Position numbers and translations under genes: made by a program
Source: Brachybacterium vulturis
GTDB lineage: Bacteria; Actinomycetota; Actinomycetes; Actinomycetales; Dermabacteraceae
Assembly (NCBI RefSeq): GCF_002407185.1
Contig: NZ_CP023563.1
Span: forward strand, 310,001 to 374,000
Reading direction: 5' to 3'
DNA length: 64,000 nt
Part shown: positions 50,898 to 60,155 of the stretch, piece after piece
Numbering within the stretch: the first letter of the stretch is position 1
How the letters are laid out: each line of letters begins with the position of its first letter
The notes under the pieces: generated by a model
Told to the model about the DNA's origin: nothing
The model's input: the letters and a program-made list of their open reading frames with translations, nothing else
Database searches by the model: none

Positions 50898-51815
50898 TCA
50901 CTGCCCGAGCACCAGCAGCGTCTTGACCGCGATCACCACCACGCACAGCAGCACCGCTGCCACGACCACTGCGGAGTGCACGAGCGCGGAGCGGCGCGCC
51001 AGCGCCTGCCGATCCGTGCCGGGACCGGCCTTGGGGCGCAGGGCGAACATCCCGGCGGTCACCGCGGCGCCGAGCACCAGGCCGCCCAGGTGCCCCTGCC
51101 AGGAGATGCCCGGGACGGTGAAGGTGATGACGAGGTTCAGCCCGATCAGGACGAGGATCTGCGCGGTCTGCCCGCCCAGGTGCCGGTTGACGATGAACAT
51201 GGCGGCGAACAGGCCGAACACGCCGCCGCTGGCCCCGAGCGTGCCGGTGTACCAGGACTGCTCGAGCGAGTTCGCGATCAGATACACGGCGGTGTGCCCG
51301 CCGAGCATCGAGACCAGGTAGACTGCGGAGAACCGTACGCGGCCGAGCACCTGCTCCAGGTACCTCCCCACGATCCACAGCGCGTACATGTTCAGCGCCA
51401 GGTGGAGGATCCCGCCGTGCAGGAAGCCGGCGGTGAAGAAGGTCCACGGCATCGCCACGGCGCGGAAGGGGACGAAGAGCCCCAGCTGCACCACGATCTG
51501 CGGGACGACCGTCTGCCCGAGGTACCCCAGCACGCACAGGCCGATCAGGGCGTAGGTGACGTACGGGGTGCTCTGGCCGATGCGGGCGCCCATCGCGTTC
51601 CGCGGCCGCGTGGAGGCCTGCTGCCGGGAGATCTCCCGCTCGCAGTCCACGCAGAGCACCCCCACCGAGGTGGGGCGCTGGCAGTCCGGGCAGGCCGGGC
51701 GCTCACAGCGCTTGCAGCGCACGTAGCTCATCCGGTCGGGGTGCCGCGGACACACCGGCGGGGCCTGGGGGTCCGGATTGTCCTCGGCGCTGTAGCCGTA
51801 GCTGGGTCGTTCCAT
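50898..51815 (-). CDS. Rhomboid family intramembrane serine protease
   Basis: This 305-aa protease has an N-terminal zinc-ribbon/B-box-like region with four Cys-containing pairs (C22-P-R-H, CKRC, CPDC, CVDC; about residues 20-60). A rhomboid core of six to seven helices follows with catalytic Ser196 in G-A-S-G-G, His242 in WQGHLGG and the oxyanion Asn142 in HLALNMY. It cleaves transmembrane substrates inside the bilayer. The GluGly-rich N-term zinc domain is common in actinobacterial rhomboids near the origin region. Start: TGGAAT 6 nt before the ATG, no Shine-Dalgarno. Confidence 0.92.
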   Translation of the reverse strand: MERPSYGYSAEDNPDPQAPPVCPRHPDRMSYVRCKRCERPACPDCQRPTSVGVLCVDCEREISRQQASTRPRNAMGARIGQSTPYVTYALIGLCVLGYLGQTVVPQIVVQLGLFVPFRAVAMPWTFFTAGFLHGGILHLALNMYALWIVGRYLEQVLGRVRFSAVYLVSMLGGHTAVYLIANSLEQSWYTGTLGASGGVFGLFAAMFIVNRHLGGQTAQILVLIGLNLVITFTVPGISWQGHLGGLVLGAAVTAGMFALRPKAGPGTDRQALARRSALVHSAVVVAAVLLCVVVIAVKTLLVLGQ

Positions 51816-51862
51816 GCCCTCATTCCACCACGCGGGCCTGGGCCGTCCCCGAGCGGCACCCC

Positions 51863-53017
51863 TCAGACCGCGGTGTACGGGAACGCCGCGAAGAGCTTCT
51901 CGAACCGTCGGCGCTGCGTCGGGCTCACCTCTTCCAGCTCCTCGAGCACCAGCCTCCGCTTCCCCGCCGTGCCCTTGCGGCTCCAGAGGCCCACCACCTC
52001 GCCGCGACGCAGGGCCGACCGCTTGAACACCCCGTTGTTGCCGGGGACCAGGGCGCGGTGCCGCTCGGGGTCCATCAGGTAGAGCCGGTCGCGGTAGCCC
52101 AGCAGCAGTTCGTCGAAGCCGGGCAGCAGCAGCTCCCGCATCGTCTCCTTCTCCGCGGCCGCGTACTCCTGGACCAGCCCCGGCCGCCACCACAGCCGCT
52201 CCCCATCGCCTCCCCGGGCCGCCTCGGCAGTGGCGTGCAGGCGGCCGTCCCGGTCCGCGAATCCGCTCTCCAGCTCGGACTCGATCAGCGGCAGCGCGGC
52301 CCGGATCATCCCCAGCGGCAGCTTCGACCACCAGGCGAGGTCCCGCTCCCCCACCGGACCGTGGCTGGTGACGTACCGCCGGGCGAGCTCGGCCGCGGCG
52401 GCGGTCCGCTCCCCGTTGAAGGCACCCTCGAGGTCGCTGCCCGCAGGCAGCCAGCTCTCCGCGAGCACCACCGCGGTCTCCCCGTCCCGCCAGGGACCGT
52501 AGGCGGCGATGCCGGCGGAGATCAGCTCGGCCAGCAGGTGGTATCCGCGGCCCTGGTCGGTGCGGATCCCGGCCGCCTCCCAGGCCGCTGTCAGCTCCCG
52601 GCGCAGCACCCCGCGACCGGTTCCCGGCACCGACTGCTCCGCGGCGATCTCCTCGAGCGCCTGCTGCGCCCGCTGCAGGTGATGGTCCTCGAGCTCGAGG
52701 TGCCCGCGCCGGGAGATCGCCGCCCGCAGCGGACCGGCGGCACAGAGCTCGGTGAGCCAGGCCAGGGAGTCGGCGGCCACCGCGAAGACGGTGCCGCGCA
52801 TCGGATAGCCGCGCACGATCTCCCCGCGATCGAAGGCGGCGAGCACCGCCTCCAGCTCTCCCCCGGTGCGCAGGGCGAGGGAGGCCATCACCCCCGCCAC
52901 ATCCTGTCCCTGGTGTGCACCGAAGGCCCGCGCCGCCGCGGCGGGGCCTGTGAAGCGGGGCTCTGCGACCAGGCCCTGGGCGAGGAGCCGGGCGCCGGCG
53001 AGGTGTCGCTGAGTCAT
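51863..53017 (-). CDS. AlkZ/YcaQ-like winged-helix DNA-binding protein (HTH_42)
   Basis: This 384-aa protein belongs to the HTH_42 family, which includes the DNA glycosylases AlkZ and YcaQ that unhook interstrand cross-links. The N-terminal Q-x-Q-type motif is present in A-H-Q-G-Q-D-V-A-G (compare QAQ/QSQ in AlkZ), followed by three winged-helix segments and a C-terminal DELLLGYRDR. Glycosylase activity is therefore possible, though unproven. TACGCT exactly 6 nt before the ATG indicates a leaderless start. It is divergent from the MMPL transporter. Confidence 0.8.
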   Translation of the reverse strand: MTQRHLAGARLLAQGLVAEPRFTGPAAAARAFGAHQGQDVAGVMASLALRTGGELEAVLAAFDRGEIVRGYPMRGTVFAVAADSLAWLTELCAAGPLRAAISRRGHLELEDHHLQRAQQALEEIAAEQSVPGTGRGVLRRELTAAWEAAGIRTDQGRGYHLLAELISAGIAAYGPWRDGETAVVLAESWLPAGSDLEGAFNGERTAAAAELARRYVTSHGPVGERDLAWWSKLPLGMIRAALPLIESELESGFADRDGRLHATAEAARGGDGERLWWRPGLVQEYAAAEKETMRELLLPGFDELLLGYRDRLYLMDPERHRALVPGNNGVFKRSALRRGEVVGLWSRKGTAGKRRLVLEELEEVSPTQRRRFEKLFAAFPYTAV

Positions 53018-53165
53018 GGGCCGAGCGTACCGGCGGCCTCCCGGACGAGCCGGGGATCCATCGAACGGTTGATCCCTTCGGGCGGCGGTCTCCATAGCGT
53101 GGAAGCACCCCACCAGGGACCCGCCACCCGCCCGCCACCAGCGGTCATCTCGCGAAGGAACCACA

Positions 53166-55325
53166 GTGCCTGCACCCACGCCCGTCACTCATCGCCCCCG
53201 GCCCGGCGAACCCGTCGACGTCGCGTCGTCGACCGACTCCGCCGTCCCCACCGGGGCGCTCGGCCGCATCGGCGAGCGGATCGCCGCGGCCCTCACCGGC
53301 CGCCGCTCCGCCTGGGTGATGCTCGCGGTGTTCATCGCGCTGCTCCTGGCCATGGCCGGGGGCCTGCGCGGCGCCGGTCCCGCCGCCGGCATGGACGCGC
53401 TGCCGGAGAGCTCCGAGTCCGCCCGCGCCGCGGCGATCGCCGACACCATGGAGGGCGCGCGCTACCAGCCGGTGTTCGCCGTGGTCACCCGCGACGACGG
53501 CGCTGACCTCACCGAGGCCGACGCGGCGGCCGTCGAGACCCTGCGCTCCGACCTCGCGGAGGTCTCCGGGCGCGAGGCGATCGGCCCCATGCCCGCCGAG
53601 GACGGCGAGGCGATGATGGTCATGACCACGGTCGACTCCGAGGCGGACAACGACACGATCGACGCGGCGATCACGGATCTGCGGACCGCCGCCGACGACG
53701 CCACGCCCGAGCGCCTCACCGTGTCCGTCACCGGCGGCCCCGCCGTCGGCTCCGACATCCGGGGCGCCTTCGCCGGCGCGAACTTCACGCTGCTCGCGGT
53801 GACCATCGCCGTGGTGGCCGTGCTGCTGCTGCTCACCTACCGCTCCCCGATCCTGTGGCTGATCCCGTTGTCGATCGTCGCTCTCGCGGACGGCGCCGCC
53901 GGGGCGCTCACCTCGATGCTCGGTGAGCAGTTCTCCCTCGCCTTCGACGCGGGCGTGATCAGCGTGCTCGTGTTCGGTGCGGGCACCAACTACGCCCTGC
54001 TGCTGATCTCCCGCTACCGCGAGGAGCTGCACCGCCACCACGACCATCGCGCCGCGCTGGCCCACGCCTGGATCCGCACGGCGCCGGCGATCATCGCCTC
54101 CAATGTCACCGTGGTGCTGGCGCTGATGACCCTGCTGGCGGCGGTCATGCCCGCCACCCGCGGGCTCGGCATCGCCGCCGCAGCCGGCCTGCTGGTGGCC
54201 CTGATCGCCGTGCTGTTCCCGCTCACCGCGCTGCTCGCCGTGGTCGGCCGGAGGGTGTTCTGGCCCTTCGTGCCGCGGGCTGCGGATGCTGCGGATGCCG
54301 CCACCCGTCGCGACGACGCCGAGCACGGGCCGTTCGCGGCCGTCGCCCGCACGGTCACCCGCCGTCCCGTCGTGGCCGCTGTGGTCTCGGTGCTGCTGAT
54401 GGCGGTGCTGGCCACCGGTCTGCTCGGCACCCGGGTCGGCCTCGCGCAGGATGAGCAGTTCGCCTCCGCCAACGAGTCCTCCACCGGCTTCGCCGCGATG
54501 GCCGAGCACTACGGCGCCGGCGAGAGCGCCCCGCACCAGATCGTGGTGCGCGAGGACTCCGCAGATGCCGCGGTCGAGATCGCGGAGTCGGTGCCCGGCA
54601 TCGACCGCGTCTCCGTCTCCGGCACCACGCCGGACGGCTGGGCCGTGCTCTCCGCCGTGGGCACCGCCCAGCCGGAATCACCGGAGGCGTTCGAGGAGGT
54701 CGAAGGACTGCGCACGGCCCTGCATTCCCTGGCGGGCGCCGATGCCCTGGTGGGCGGCACCACCGCGAGCGCCCTGGACGTGCGCGCCGACTCGACCCGC
54801 GACCTGCTGGTGGTGGCCCCGATGATCCTCGGCGTGGTGCTGATCGTGCTGATGGTGCTGCTGCGGGCCGTCGTCGCGCCGCTGGTGCTGCTGACGGTGA
54901 ACGTCGCCAGCTCGGTCGCCGCGATCGGGCTGGGGCTGTGGGCGGGCCGGCTGCTGCTGGACATCCCGGCGCTGGACGTGACGGTGCCGCTGCTGGCCTT
55001 CCTGTTCCTGGTCGCCCTCGGTGTGGACTACACGATCTTCCTGGTCCACCGCGCCCGCCACGAGGCCGCGACGCACGGCACCACCCAGGGCATGGTGCGG
55101 GCCGTCGGCTCCACCGGCGTGGTCATCACCAGCGCGGGCGTGGTGCTCGCCGCAGTGTTCGCGGCACTGGGGGTGCTGCCCCTGGTGGTGCTCGGCCAGC
55201 TGGGCCTGATCGTGGGCCTGGGCGTGCTGCTGGACACCCTGCTGGTGCGCACCGTGCTGGTGCCGGCGCTGTTCGCGCTGATCGGGGACCGCATGTGGTG
55301 GCCCTCCCGCCCTGCGCGGCGCTGA
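53166..55325 (+). CDS. MMPL family (RND superfamily) transporter
   Basis: This 719-aa transporter has 12 predicted helices in two repeats, each with an extracellular loop after the first helix. Typical segments: DALPESSESARAAAIADTM after TM1, GAGTNYALLLISRYREEL in the first repeat and LGVDYTIFLVHRARHEA in the second (the proton-relay Asp-Tyr pair). MMPL proteins export lipids or drugs by proton motive force. GTG start with GAAGGA at good spacing; it ends in a hairpin followed by AAATTTT. Confidence 0.93.
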   Translation: MPAPTPVTHRPRPGEPVDVASSTDSAVPTGALGRIGERIAAALTGRRSAWVMLAVFIALLLAMAGGLRGAGPAAGMDALPESSESARAAAIADTMEGARYQPVFAVVTRDDGADLTEADAAAVETLRSDLAEVSGREAIGPMPAEDGEAMMVMTTVDSEADNDTIDAAITDLRTAADDATPERLTVSVTGGPAVGSDIRGAFAGANFTLLAVTIAVVAVLLLLTYRSPILWLIPLSIVALADGAAGALTSMLGEQFSLAFDAGVISVLVFGAGTNYALLLISRYREELHRHHDHRAALAHAWIRTAPAIIASNVTVVLALMTLLAAVMPATRGLGIAAAAGLLVALIAVLFPLTALLAVVGRRVFWPFVPRAADAADAATRRDDAEHGPFAAVARTVTRRPVVAAVVSVLLMAVLATGLLGTRVGLAQDEQFASANESSTGFAAMAEHYGAGESAPHQIVVREDSADAAVEIAESVPGIDRVSVSGTTPDGWAVLSAVGTAQPESPEAFEEVEGLRTALHSLAGADALVGGTTASALDVRADSTRDLLVVAPMILGVVLIVLMVLLRAVVAPLVLLTVNVASSVAAIGLGLWAGRLLLDIPALDVTVPLLAFLFLVALGVDYTIFLVHRARHEAATHGTTQGMVRAVGSTGVVITSAGVVLAAVFAALGVLPLVVLGQLGLIVGLGVLLDTLLVRTVLVPALFALIGDRMWWPSRPARR

Positions 55326-55343
55326 GAAGCTCGCCCGGAGCGC

Positions 55344-55397
55344 GATCGGGTGCAGTGGCGGAGTGACCTCTCCGGCACCGCACCCGATCAAATTTTG
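55344..55397 (+). terminator. Intrinsic terminator after the MMPL gene
   Basis: GATCGGGTGC (55344-55353) pairs perfectly with GCACCCGATC (55380-55389), followed directly by AAATTTTG. It is 20 bp after the stop codon. The sequence between arms contains a second small GGAG/CTCC hairpin. Confidence 0.75.
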
Positions 55398-55422
55398 CCG
55401 ACAGAAGTCGAAAAGCTAGCCT
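55395..55422 (+). promoter_or_regulatory. Promoter of the lipoprotein gene
   Basis: TTGCCG (55395-55400), 16 nt, TAGCCT (55417-55422). The -35 overlaps the end of the preceding terminator. About 34 bp to the ATG, with GAAGAGAGC as Shine-Dalgarno. Confidence 0.5.
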
Positions 55423-55455
55423 GGCCAGCGTCCCCTCCCTCGAAGAGAGCACTCC

Positions 55456-56634
55456 ATGACGCCCCGACGCCTGCCCCTCGCCCCGTCCGCCGCTCTCGCC
55501 CGCCGCGGCGTGCTGCTCGCCGGACCCGCCCTGCTGCTCGCCGGCTGCGGTCTGCTCCCCACCGGCGGCGCGGACGAGAGCTCACCGGGCACCGGCGCCG
55601 GTGACGCGGAGGGGGCCGACGAGGAGCCAGCCGTCGACCCGGCGACCTCCGCCACCCTCGACCTCACCACCGTCGAGGTGAGCGACGAGATCGTCGCCGG
55701 CGGGCTGATGCAGCGCCTGGAGACCTCCGAGACGCTGATCCAGCCCTACGCCCAGGTCACCGTGACGGCCACGACTCTGCTCGACAGCCTCACCGCCGAG
55801 CAGTTCACCGCTCTGACCGGGCAGGAGGCGCCCCTGCCCGACGGCGCCGACCCCTTCGGAGACGAGTCGCCGGCCACCACCCTGCTGCCCGGCGAGCTGA
55901 AGAAGTTCCTGCTCACGTCCTGGGAGTCGACCGACCCGGACTGGGCTCCCGCACCCCAGCACGTCCTCACCGCACTGCACATCACCCATCTGCGGAACGA
56001 CGACATCCGCCTGGACAGCGCCGAGGAGGGGGACGCGGAGCGCCGCGGGACCGTGCTCGCGATCGTCGACGCCTCCCCCGATGCGGATGCCGTGACCCTC
56101 CGTGCCGAGATCGGTGACGAGGTGCAGGAGATCTCCCTGGTCGACGGCACGATCGTCGCCACCCCGGCGCCTCGGATGTACTCGGGCGGCCTCGAGGTGC
56201 AGGTCTCCGATGCGACCATGCTGGACACCAAGGTCCCCGACGGCTTCGCCCAGGAGTACATGACCCTGCTCGGCACCGTCGAGAGCGCCTACCTCACCCC
56301 CTTCATCAACTCCGGGGTGGACTACGGCGGGAACCTGAACTGGGCAGGGGAGGGCGAGATCTTCCTGGTGGTCGAGCTGGGCTGGGACCGCGACTTCTCC
56401 TCGAACGTCGAGGACCTCACCGAGATGGTGCTGGTGCTGCCCGACGGCACGGAGCTGCGATCGGCGCAGGACCAGTTCACGCTGTTCTATGGCGAGCCCT
56501 TCGTCGCCACCTTCACCATCCCCGCGGACCTGGACACCGCGACCGTGAAGATCATGCCGCGCTTCGGGCAGGTGCTGGACGAGGACTTCGAACAGGTCGA
56601 GGATCCCGTCACCGCGACGCTGACCTTCGCCTGA
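55456..56634 (+). CDS. Putative lipoprotein of unknown function
   Basis: This 392-aa protein has a lipoprotein signal: RR near residues 16-17, hydrophobic core and lipobox L-L-A-G-C31. A disordered Gly/Glu/Asp/Ala-rich tether of about 30 residues follows, then a folded domain of about 320 residues with many Asp/Glu and beta-type segments. No enzyme motif is visible. Probably a cell-surface protein anchored on the outer leaflet. Monocistronic between the MMPL gene and ppiA. Confidence 0.82.
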   Translation: MTPRRLPLAPSAALARRGVLLAGPALLLAGCGLLPTGGADESSPGTGAGDAEGADEEPAVDPATSATLDLTTVEVSDEIVAGGLMQRLETSETLIQPYAQVTVTATTLLDSLTAEQFTALTGQEAPLPDGADPFGDESPATTLLPGELKKFLLTSWESTDPDWAPAPQHVLTALHITHLRNDDIRLDSAEEGDAERRGTVLAIVDASPDADAVTLRAEIGDEVQEISLVDGTIVATPAPRMYSGGLEVQVSDATMLDTKVPDGFAQEYMTLLGTVESAYLTPFINSGVDYGGNLNWAGEGEIFLVVELGWDRDFSSNVEDLTEMVLVLPDGTELRSAQDQFTLFYGEPFVATFTIPADLDTATVKIMPRFGQVLDEDFEQVEDPVTATLTFA

Positions 56635-56800
56635 GCCTCCACCGGCGGAGGCACGGGTGCGGGCGCCTCCGTCACCTCGGGCACAGGTGTCGTCGGGAGA
56701 TGCAGGAGCGCCGCCGGTGCCCCCGCAGCCGGCCGGAGCCGGGACTGCGAGGACGCCGACGGCGCAGCAGGTCGATGAGCGCCCGCGAGCGCTCAGGAGA

Positions 56801-57337
56801 TCACTTCTCGATGGTCACCGAGGTGATGACGACGTCCTCGAGGGGACGGTCGCGCATGTCGGTCTTGACGGCCTCGATGGCGTCGACGACCTTCTTGGAG
56901 TCCTCGTCGGCGACCTCGCCGAACACGGTGTGCTTGCCCTGCAGGTGCGGGGTGGGGCCCACGGTGATGAAGAACTGCGATCCGTTGGTGCCGGAGGGCT
57001 GGCCGGTGAGCGCGTTGCGGCGCTTGCCGGCGTTGGCCATCGCGAGCACGTAGGGCTCATTGAAGTTCTTCTCGGAGATCTCGTCGTCGAAGTTGAAGCC
57101 GGGGCCGCCGGTGCCGGTGCCCAGCGGGTCGCCGCCCTGGAGCATGAAGCCCGAGATGATGCGGTGGAAGATGACGCCGTCGTAGAACGGACGGGTGACC
57201 TTCTCGCCGGTCTCCGGGTCGGAGAACTCCTTGGAGCCCTCGGCGAGACCCACGAAGTTCTCGACGGTCTTGGGAGCGTGGTGCGGGAACAGCTCGAGGC
57301 GGATGTCCCCATGGTTGGTGTGAAGAGTTGCGAACAT
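56801..57337 (-). CDS. ppiA: Peptidyl-prolyl cis-trans isomerase (cyclophilin)
   Basis: This 178-aa cytosolic cyclophilin catalyses prolyl isomerisation. The active-site Arg59 is in VIFHRIISGFMLQGGD, followed by the diagnostic GTNGSQFFITVGPTPHLQGKHTVFG. Length and sequence are those of the short actinobacterial PpiA. The GGGAAG Shine-Dalgarno lies about 9 nt before the ATG. In actinobacteria ppiA and rhomboid genes are often found near the replication origin, matching the DnaA boxes nearby. Confidence 0.96.
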   Translation of the reverse strand: MFATLHTNHGDIRLELFPHHAPKTVENFVGLAEGSKEFSDPETGEKVTRPFYDGVIFHRIISGFMLQGGDPLGTGTGGPGFNFDDEISEKNFNEPYVLAMANAGKRRNALTGQPSGTNGSQFFITVGPTPHLQGKHTVFGEVADEDSKKVVDAIEAVKTDMRDRPLEDVVITSVTIEK

Positions 57338-57533
57338 GCGGTCATCTTCCCATATCGGTCCCCGCGGGCGGCCCGACCGACCGAACGGGCGTGGGCTCCT
57401 TCTCATCATCTGTGAGCCCCGATACGCGCTCGCGTTAGAGTTGGACCACACGGGTCCGTGGCAGTGTCCACCTGCCATGGCCCAGGGACCACCGTCGGCC
57501 CGACCCGACGGACTCGATCGAAAGGGGATTCCC

Positions 57534-58331
57534 ATGGCGCTGACCACAAAGCGGGAGACCAAGAAGGCGAAGAAGCAGGCCGAGAAGACGGTCGACGCCG
57601 CCGGCGCGACCGCGCTGCGGGCCGAGAAGGCCGTCGAGGAGCTGCAGAAGCTCGCCGCCACGGTGGGCCCCGTGGTGTCCGAGGGTGCCCGCGAGGCGCG
57701 CAGCCGGGCCACCGAGCTGTACGGCCAGTACGCCCCCGAGGCCCAGCAGCGCCTCCGTGAGCAGTCGGACAAGCTCCGCGAGCAGTCCGACAAGTTCGCC
57801 GCGAACCTCAGCCCGCGCGCCGACAAGCTCCGCCACGACGTGCAGGACGACTACCTCCCGCGCGCCCGCAAGACGGTGGAGACCTCCGGCACCGTGCTGA
57901 AGGCCGCCGTCGACGCGGCCCGCAAGGAGCTCGAGAAGGGCCAGGGCGACATCCGCTCCGCCGTCCTCGAGCCGACGCCGCAGCCGAAGAAGAAGGGTCG
58001 CGCCGGCAAGGTGCTGCTCGTCCTGGGCCTGGCCGCCGCCGGTGCCGCTGCGGGCTACGTCGCCTGGCAGAAGACCCGTCCGGTCGAGGATCCGTGGGCT
58101 CCGCCCGCGGACTTCGCCCGGGCGCACTACCCCGCCTCCGCCGCGGACGAGTCCGACTCCTCGACCGTCTCCGACACCGTCGGCTCGGCCGATGCCGGTG
58201 ACGTGGCCTCAGCCCTGAAGGGTGAGGACCGCTCCTCCGACGTGGAGCCCAAGGAGGTCAAGGTCGACTCGGATCCCGAGGCCGCCGACGACGACGACGA
58301 GAAGCGCGGCAACCACCGCAGCGACTCCTGA
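57534..58331 (+). CDS. Helical membrane-anchored protein of unknown function
   Basis: This 265-aa protein has an Ala/Glu/Lys-rich, apolipoprotein-like helical region (residues about 5-135, with an octad LREQSDKL/LREQSDKF duplicated). Then comes a basic stretch PKKKGRAGK, one membrane helix (VLLVLGLAAAGAAAGYVAW about residue 160-178) and a long acidic Ser/Asp tail. The architecture resembles actinobacterial YtxH-like or DNA-associated helical proteins; no function is known. AAAGGGGA precedes the ATG. Divergent from ppiA. Confidence 0.8.
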   Translation: MALTTKRETKKAKKQAEKTVDAAGATALRAEKAVEELQKLAATVGPVVSEGAREARSRATELYGQYAPEAQQRLREQSDKLREQSDKFAANLSPRADKLRHDVQDDYLPRARKTVETSGTVLKAAVDAARKELEKGQGDIRSAVLEPTPQPKKKGRAGKVLLVLGLAAAGAAAGYVAWQKTRPVEDPWAPPADFARAHYPASAADESDSSTVSDTVGSADAGDVASALKGEDRSSDVEPKEVKVDSDPEAADDDDEKRGNHRSDS

Positions 58332-58362
58332 CCCCTCGCCTCGGCGCACCACGGAGCATTCC

Positions 58363-59112
58363 GTGCACGACGGCGCGGTGATCCCGTCCCCGGACGGTGA
58401 TCGCCGCGCCGTCCTCTTGCCCGGACCCGATCAGCTCGAGCTCTGCACGCCGCGGCTCCGTCTGCGCCCGGTCGCGGAGCACGAGCTCGAGGAGCTGCTG
58501 GTTCTGCATGCGGATCCGCGCGCCTTCGCCGAGGATCTCACCGAGCCGCTGACCGATCGCGCCCAGATGCGCTGGGTGCTCGGGAGGTGGCGCGAGAGCT
58601 GGGTCGAGCACGGAGTGGGCTACCTGTCGGTCCGTGCCCATCGGCCGTCCGGCTCGAGCGCGAACGACGGATTCCCGACTGCCGCGGGCCCGTCCGAGGC
58701 GGCCCTGCCCGGCGCCGCGACGCCCGGGGAGCGTGCGCCGCTGCCGGAGGGGCTGCTCGGCGTCGTGGGCCTCACCCCGCTGGGTGCGGAGCATCCGACG
58801 GTGCTCAGCGCCTATTGGCGGCTGTCTCCCGCGGCGACGGGGCGCGGCGTGGCGAGCGAGGCGATGCGGGCGGTGCTCACCCACCCGCAGCTCGGTGGCC
58901 GCACCGGCGGGAGCAGCGGCCGCACCGGCGGGAGCGGCGGCGGCGACGGGGACCGCGGCGACGGCGGGGCCGAGATCATCGCGGTGACGGCCGCGGACAA
59001 CCGGCCCTCCCGCGCCCTGGCCTCCCGGCTCGGCTTCGTCCCGGCGCCGCCGGAGCGCCCGGTGCCCGGCGGGCGCGCGGGCGATGTGCTGCTGGTGCTC
59101 GCGGGTTCCTAG
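58363..59112 (+). CDS. GNAT acetyltransferase with glycine-rich insertion
   Basis: This 249-aa RimJ/RimL-type acetyltransferase has the N-terminal LCTPRLRLRPVAEHEL and an acetyl-CoA loop SPAATGRGVASEAMRAVLTHP. Before the final AVTAADNRPSRALASRLGFVP motif a Gly/Ser/Arg/Asp-rich stretch of about 25 residues with GRTGGSSGRTGGS-like repeats is inserted, splitting motifs A and B. A second Ala/Pro-rich insert lies at about residues 95-125. The GTG was chosen for CGGAGC upstream. Whether the enzyme folds normally is uncertain. Confidence 0.75.
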   Translation: MHDGAVIPSPDGDRRAVLLPGPDQLELCTPRLRLRPVAEHELEELLVLHADPRAFAEDLTEPLTDRAQMRWVLGRWRESWVEHGVGYLSVRAHRPSGSSANDGFPTAAGPSEAALPGAATPGERAPLPEGLLGVVGLTPLGAEHPTVLSAYWRLSPAATGRGVASEAMRAVLTHPQLGGRTGGSSGRTGGSGGGDGDRGDGGAEIIAVTAADNRPSRALASRLGFVPAPPERPVPGGRAGDVLLVLAGS

Positions 59113-59122
59113 ACTGAGCCGC

Positions 59123-60043
59123 ATGCCTGCTGCGACCCCCTTCCGCGGTGCCGGCCGCTATGCCCCCTCCCCCAGCGGCGACCTGCATCTGGGGAACCTG
59201 CGCACCGCGCTCCTCGCCTGGGTGCTGGCCCGGCGCAGCGGACGCGCCTTCCATCTGCGGGTCGAGGACCTGGACCGGGTGCGCGAGGGTGCCGAGCAGC
59301 GCCAGCTCGAGGACCTCGCCGCACTGGGGCTGGACTGGGACGGCGAGGTGGTCCGCCAGTCCGAGCGCGGAGAGGCCTTCACCGCCGCGATCGGCGTGCT
59401 GGAGGCACAGGGCCGGGTCTTCGAGTGCTACTGCACCCGGAGGGAGATCCTCGAGGCGCCCAGCGCCCCGCATGCCCCGCCGGGCGCCTACCCCGGCACC
59501 TGCCGTGACCTCTCCCCCGCCGCCCGGGAGCAGGGCCGGGGGCGGATGCGGGAGCTGCGCCGCGAGCCGGCGCTGCGGCTGCGCGCCGAGGTGCCGAGCT
59601 GGCAGGTCCGCGACCGGTGGGCCGGGGAGGTGACCGGCACCGTCGATGACCTGGTGCTGCGCCGCGGGGACGGCGTGGTCGCCTACAACCTCGCCGTGGT
59701 CGTCGACGATGCGGCCGCCGGGGTGGATCAGGTGGTGCGGGCCGACGATCTGCTCAGCTCCGCCCCGCGCCAGGCGCACCTCGCCCACCTGCTGGGCCTG
59801 CCCGAGCCCGGGTATGCGCACGTGCCGCTCGCGGTGAGCACCGCAGGGGCCCGGCTCGCGAAGCGGGACGGCGCGGTGACGCTGCGGGACCGGCTCGAGC
59901 GCGGGGAGAGCGCGGCGGCGGTCGTCGAGAGGATCGGGCGGTCGCTGGGACTCGAGGGCTGCCGCAGCGCACGCGATGTGCTCGAGCGCTGGGACCCGGC
60001 CACGCTGCCGCGGCACCCGTGGACGGTCGACCTGCCGGGCTGA
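59123..60043 (+). CDS. gluQ: Glutamyl-Q tRNA(Asp) synthetase
   Basis: This 306-aa GluRS paralogue attaches glutamate to queuosine-34 of tRNA(Asp). It keeps the class I catalytic core: YAPSPSGDLHLGNL (HIGH-like), the glutamate-binding region LRVEDLDR and RLAKRDG (KMSKS-like), plus the zinc-site C-x-C...Y...C (CYCTRRE... GTCRDL). It lacks the anticodon-binding domain, which gives the short length typical of YadB/GluQRS. TAGACT lies 7 nt before the ATG, so the mRNA is probably leaderless. Confidence 0.95.
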   Translation: MPAATPFRGAGRYAPSPSGDLHLGNLRTALLAWVLARRSGRAFHLRVEDLDRVREGAEQRQLEDLAALGLDWDGEVVRQSERGEAFTAAIGVLEAQGRVFECYCTRREILEAPSAPHAPPGAYPGTCRDLSPAAREQGRGRMRELRREPALRLRAEVPSWQVRDRWAGEVTGTVDDLVLRRGDGVVAYNLAVVVDDAAAGVDQVVRADDLLSSAPRQAHLAHLLGLPEPGYAHVPLAVSTAGARLAKRDGAVTLRDRLERGESAAAVVERIGRSLGLEGCRSARDVLERWDPATLPRHPWTVDLPG

Positions 60044-60105
60044 TGCCTGCGGGGGCGGACCGGCCACGGGGCACGGCGGGTCGCACGTCTCTCTCGCCAC
60101 ATTTA

Positions 60106-60144
60106 TTACTAATCAGTAACTACACTCGATACACGGATGTATCG
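60106..60144. promoter_or_regulatory. Two TetR-type palindromes at the YhgE promoter
   Basis: TTACT-AATC-AGTAA (60106-60119) and CGATACA-CGGA-TGTATCG (60127-60144, perfect 7-bp arms) flank TACACT (60121-60126), a -10 candidate. The second palindrome covers the likely transcription start. The regulator gene is not adjacent in the window. Confidence 0.6.
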
Positions 60145-60155
60145 TGTGCGCCGTG

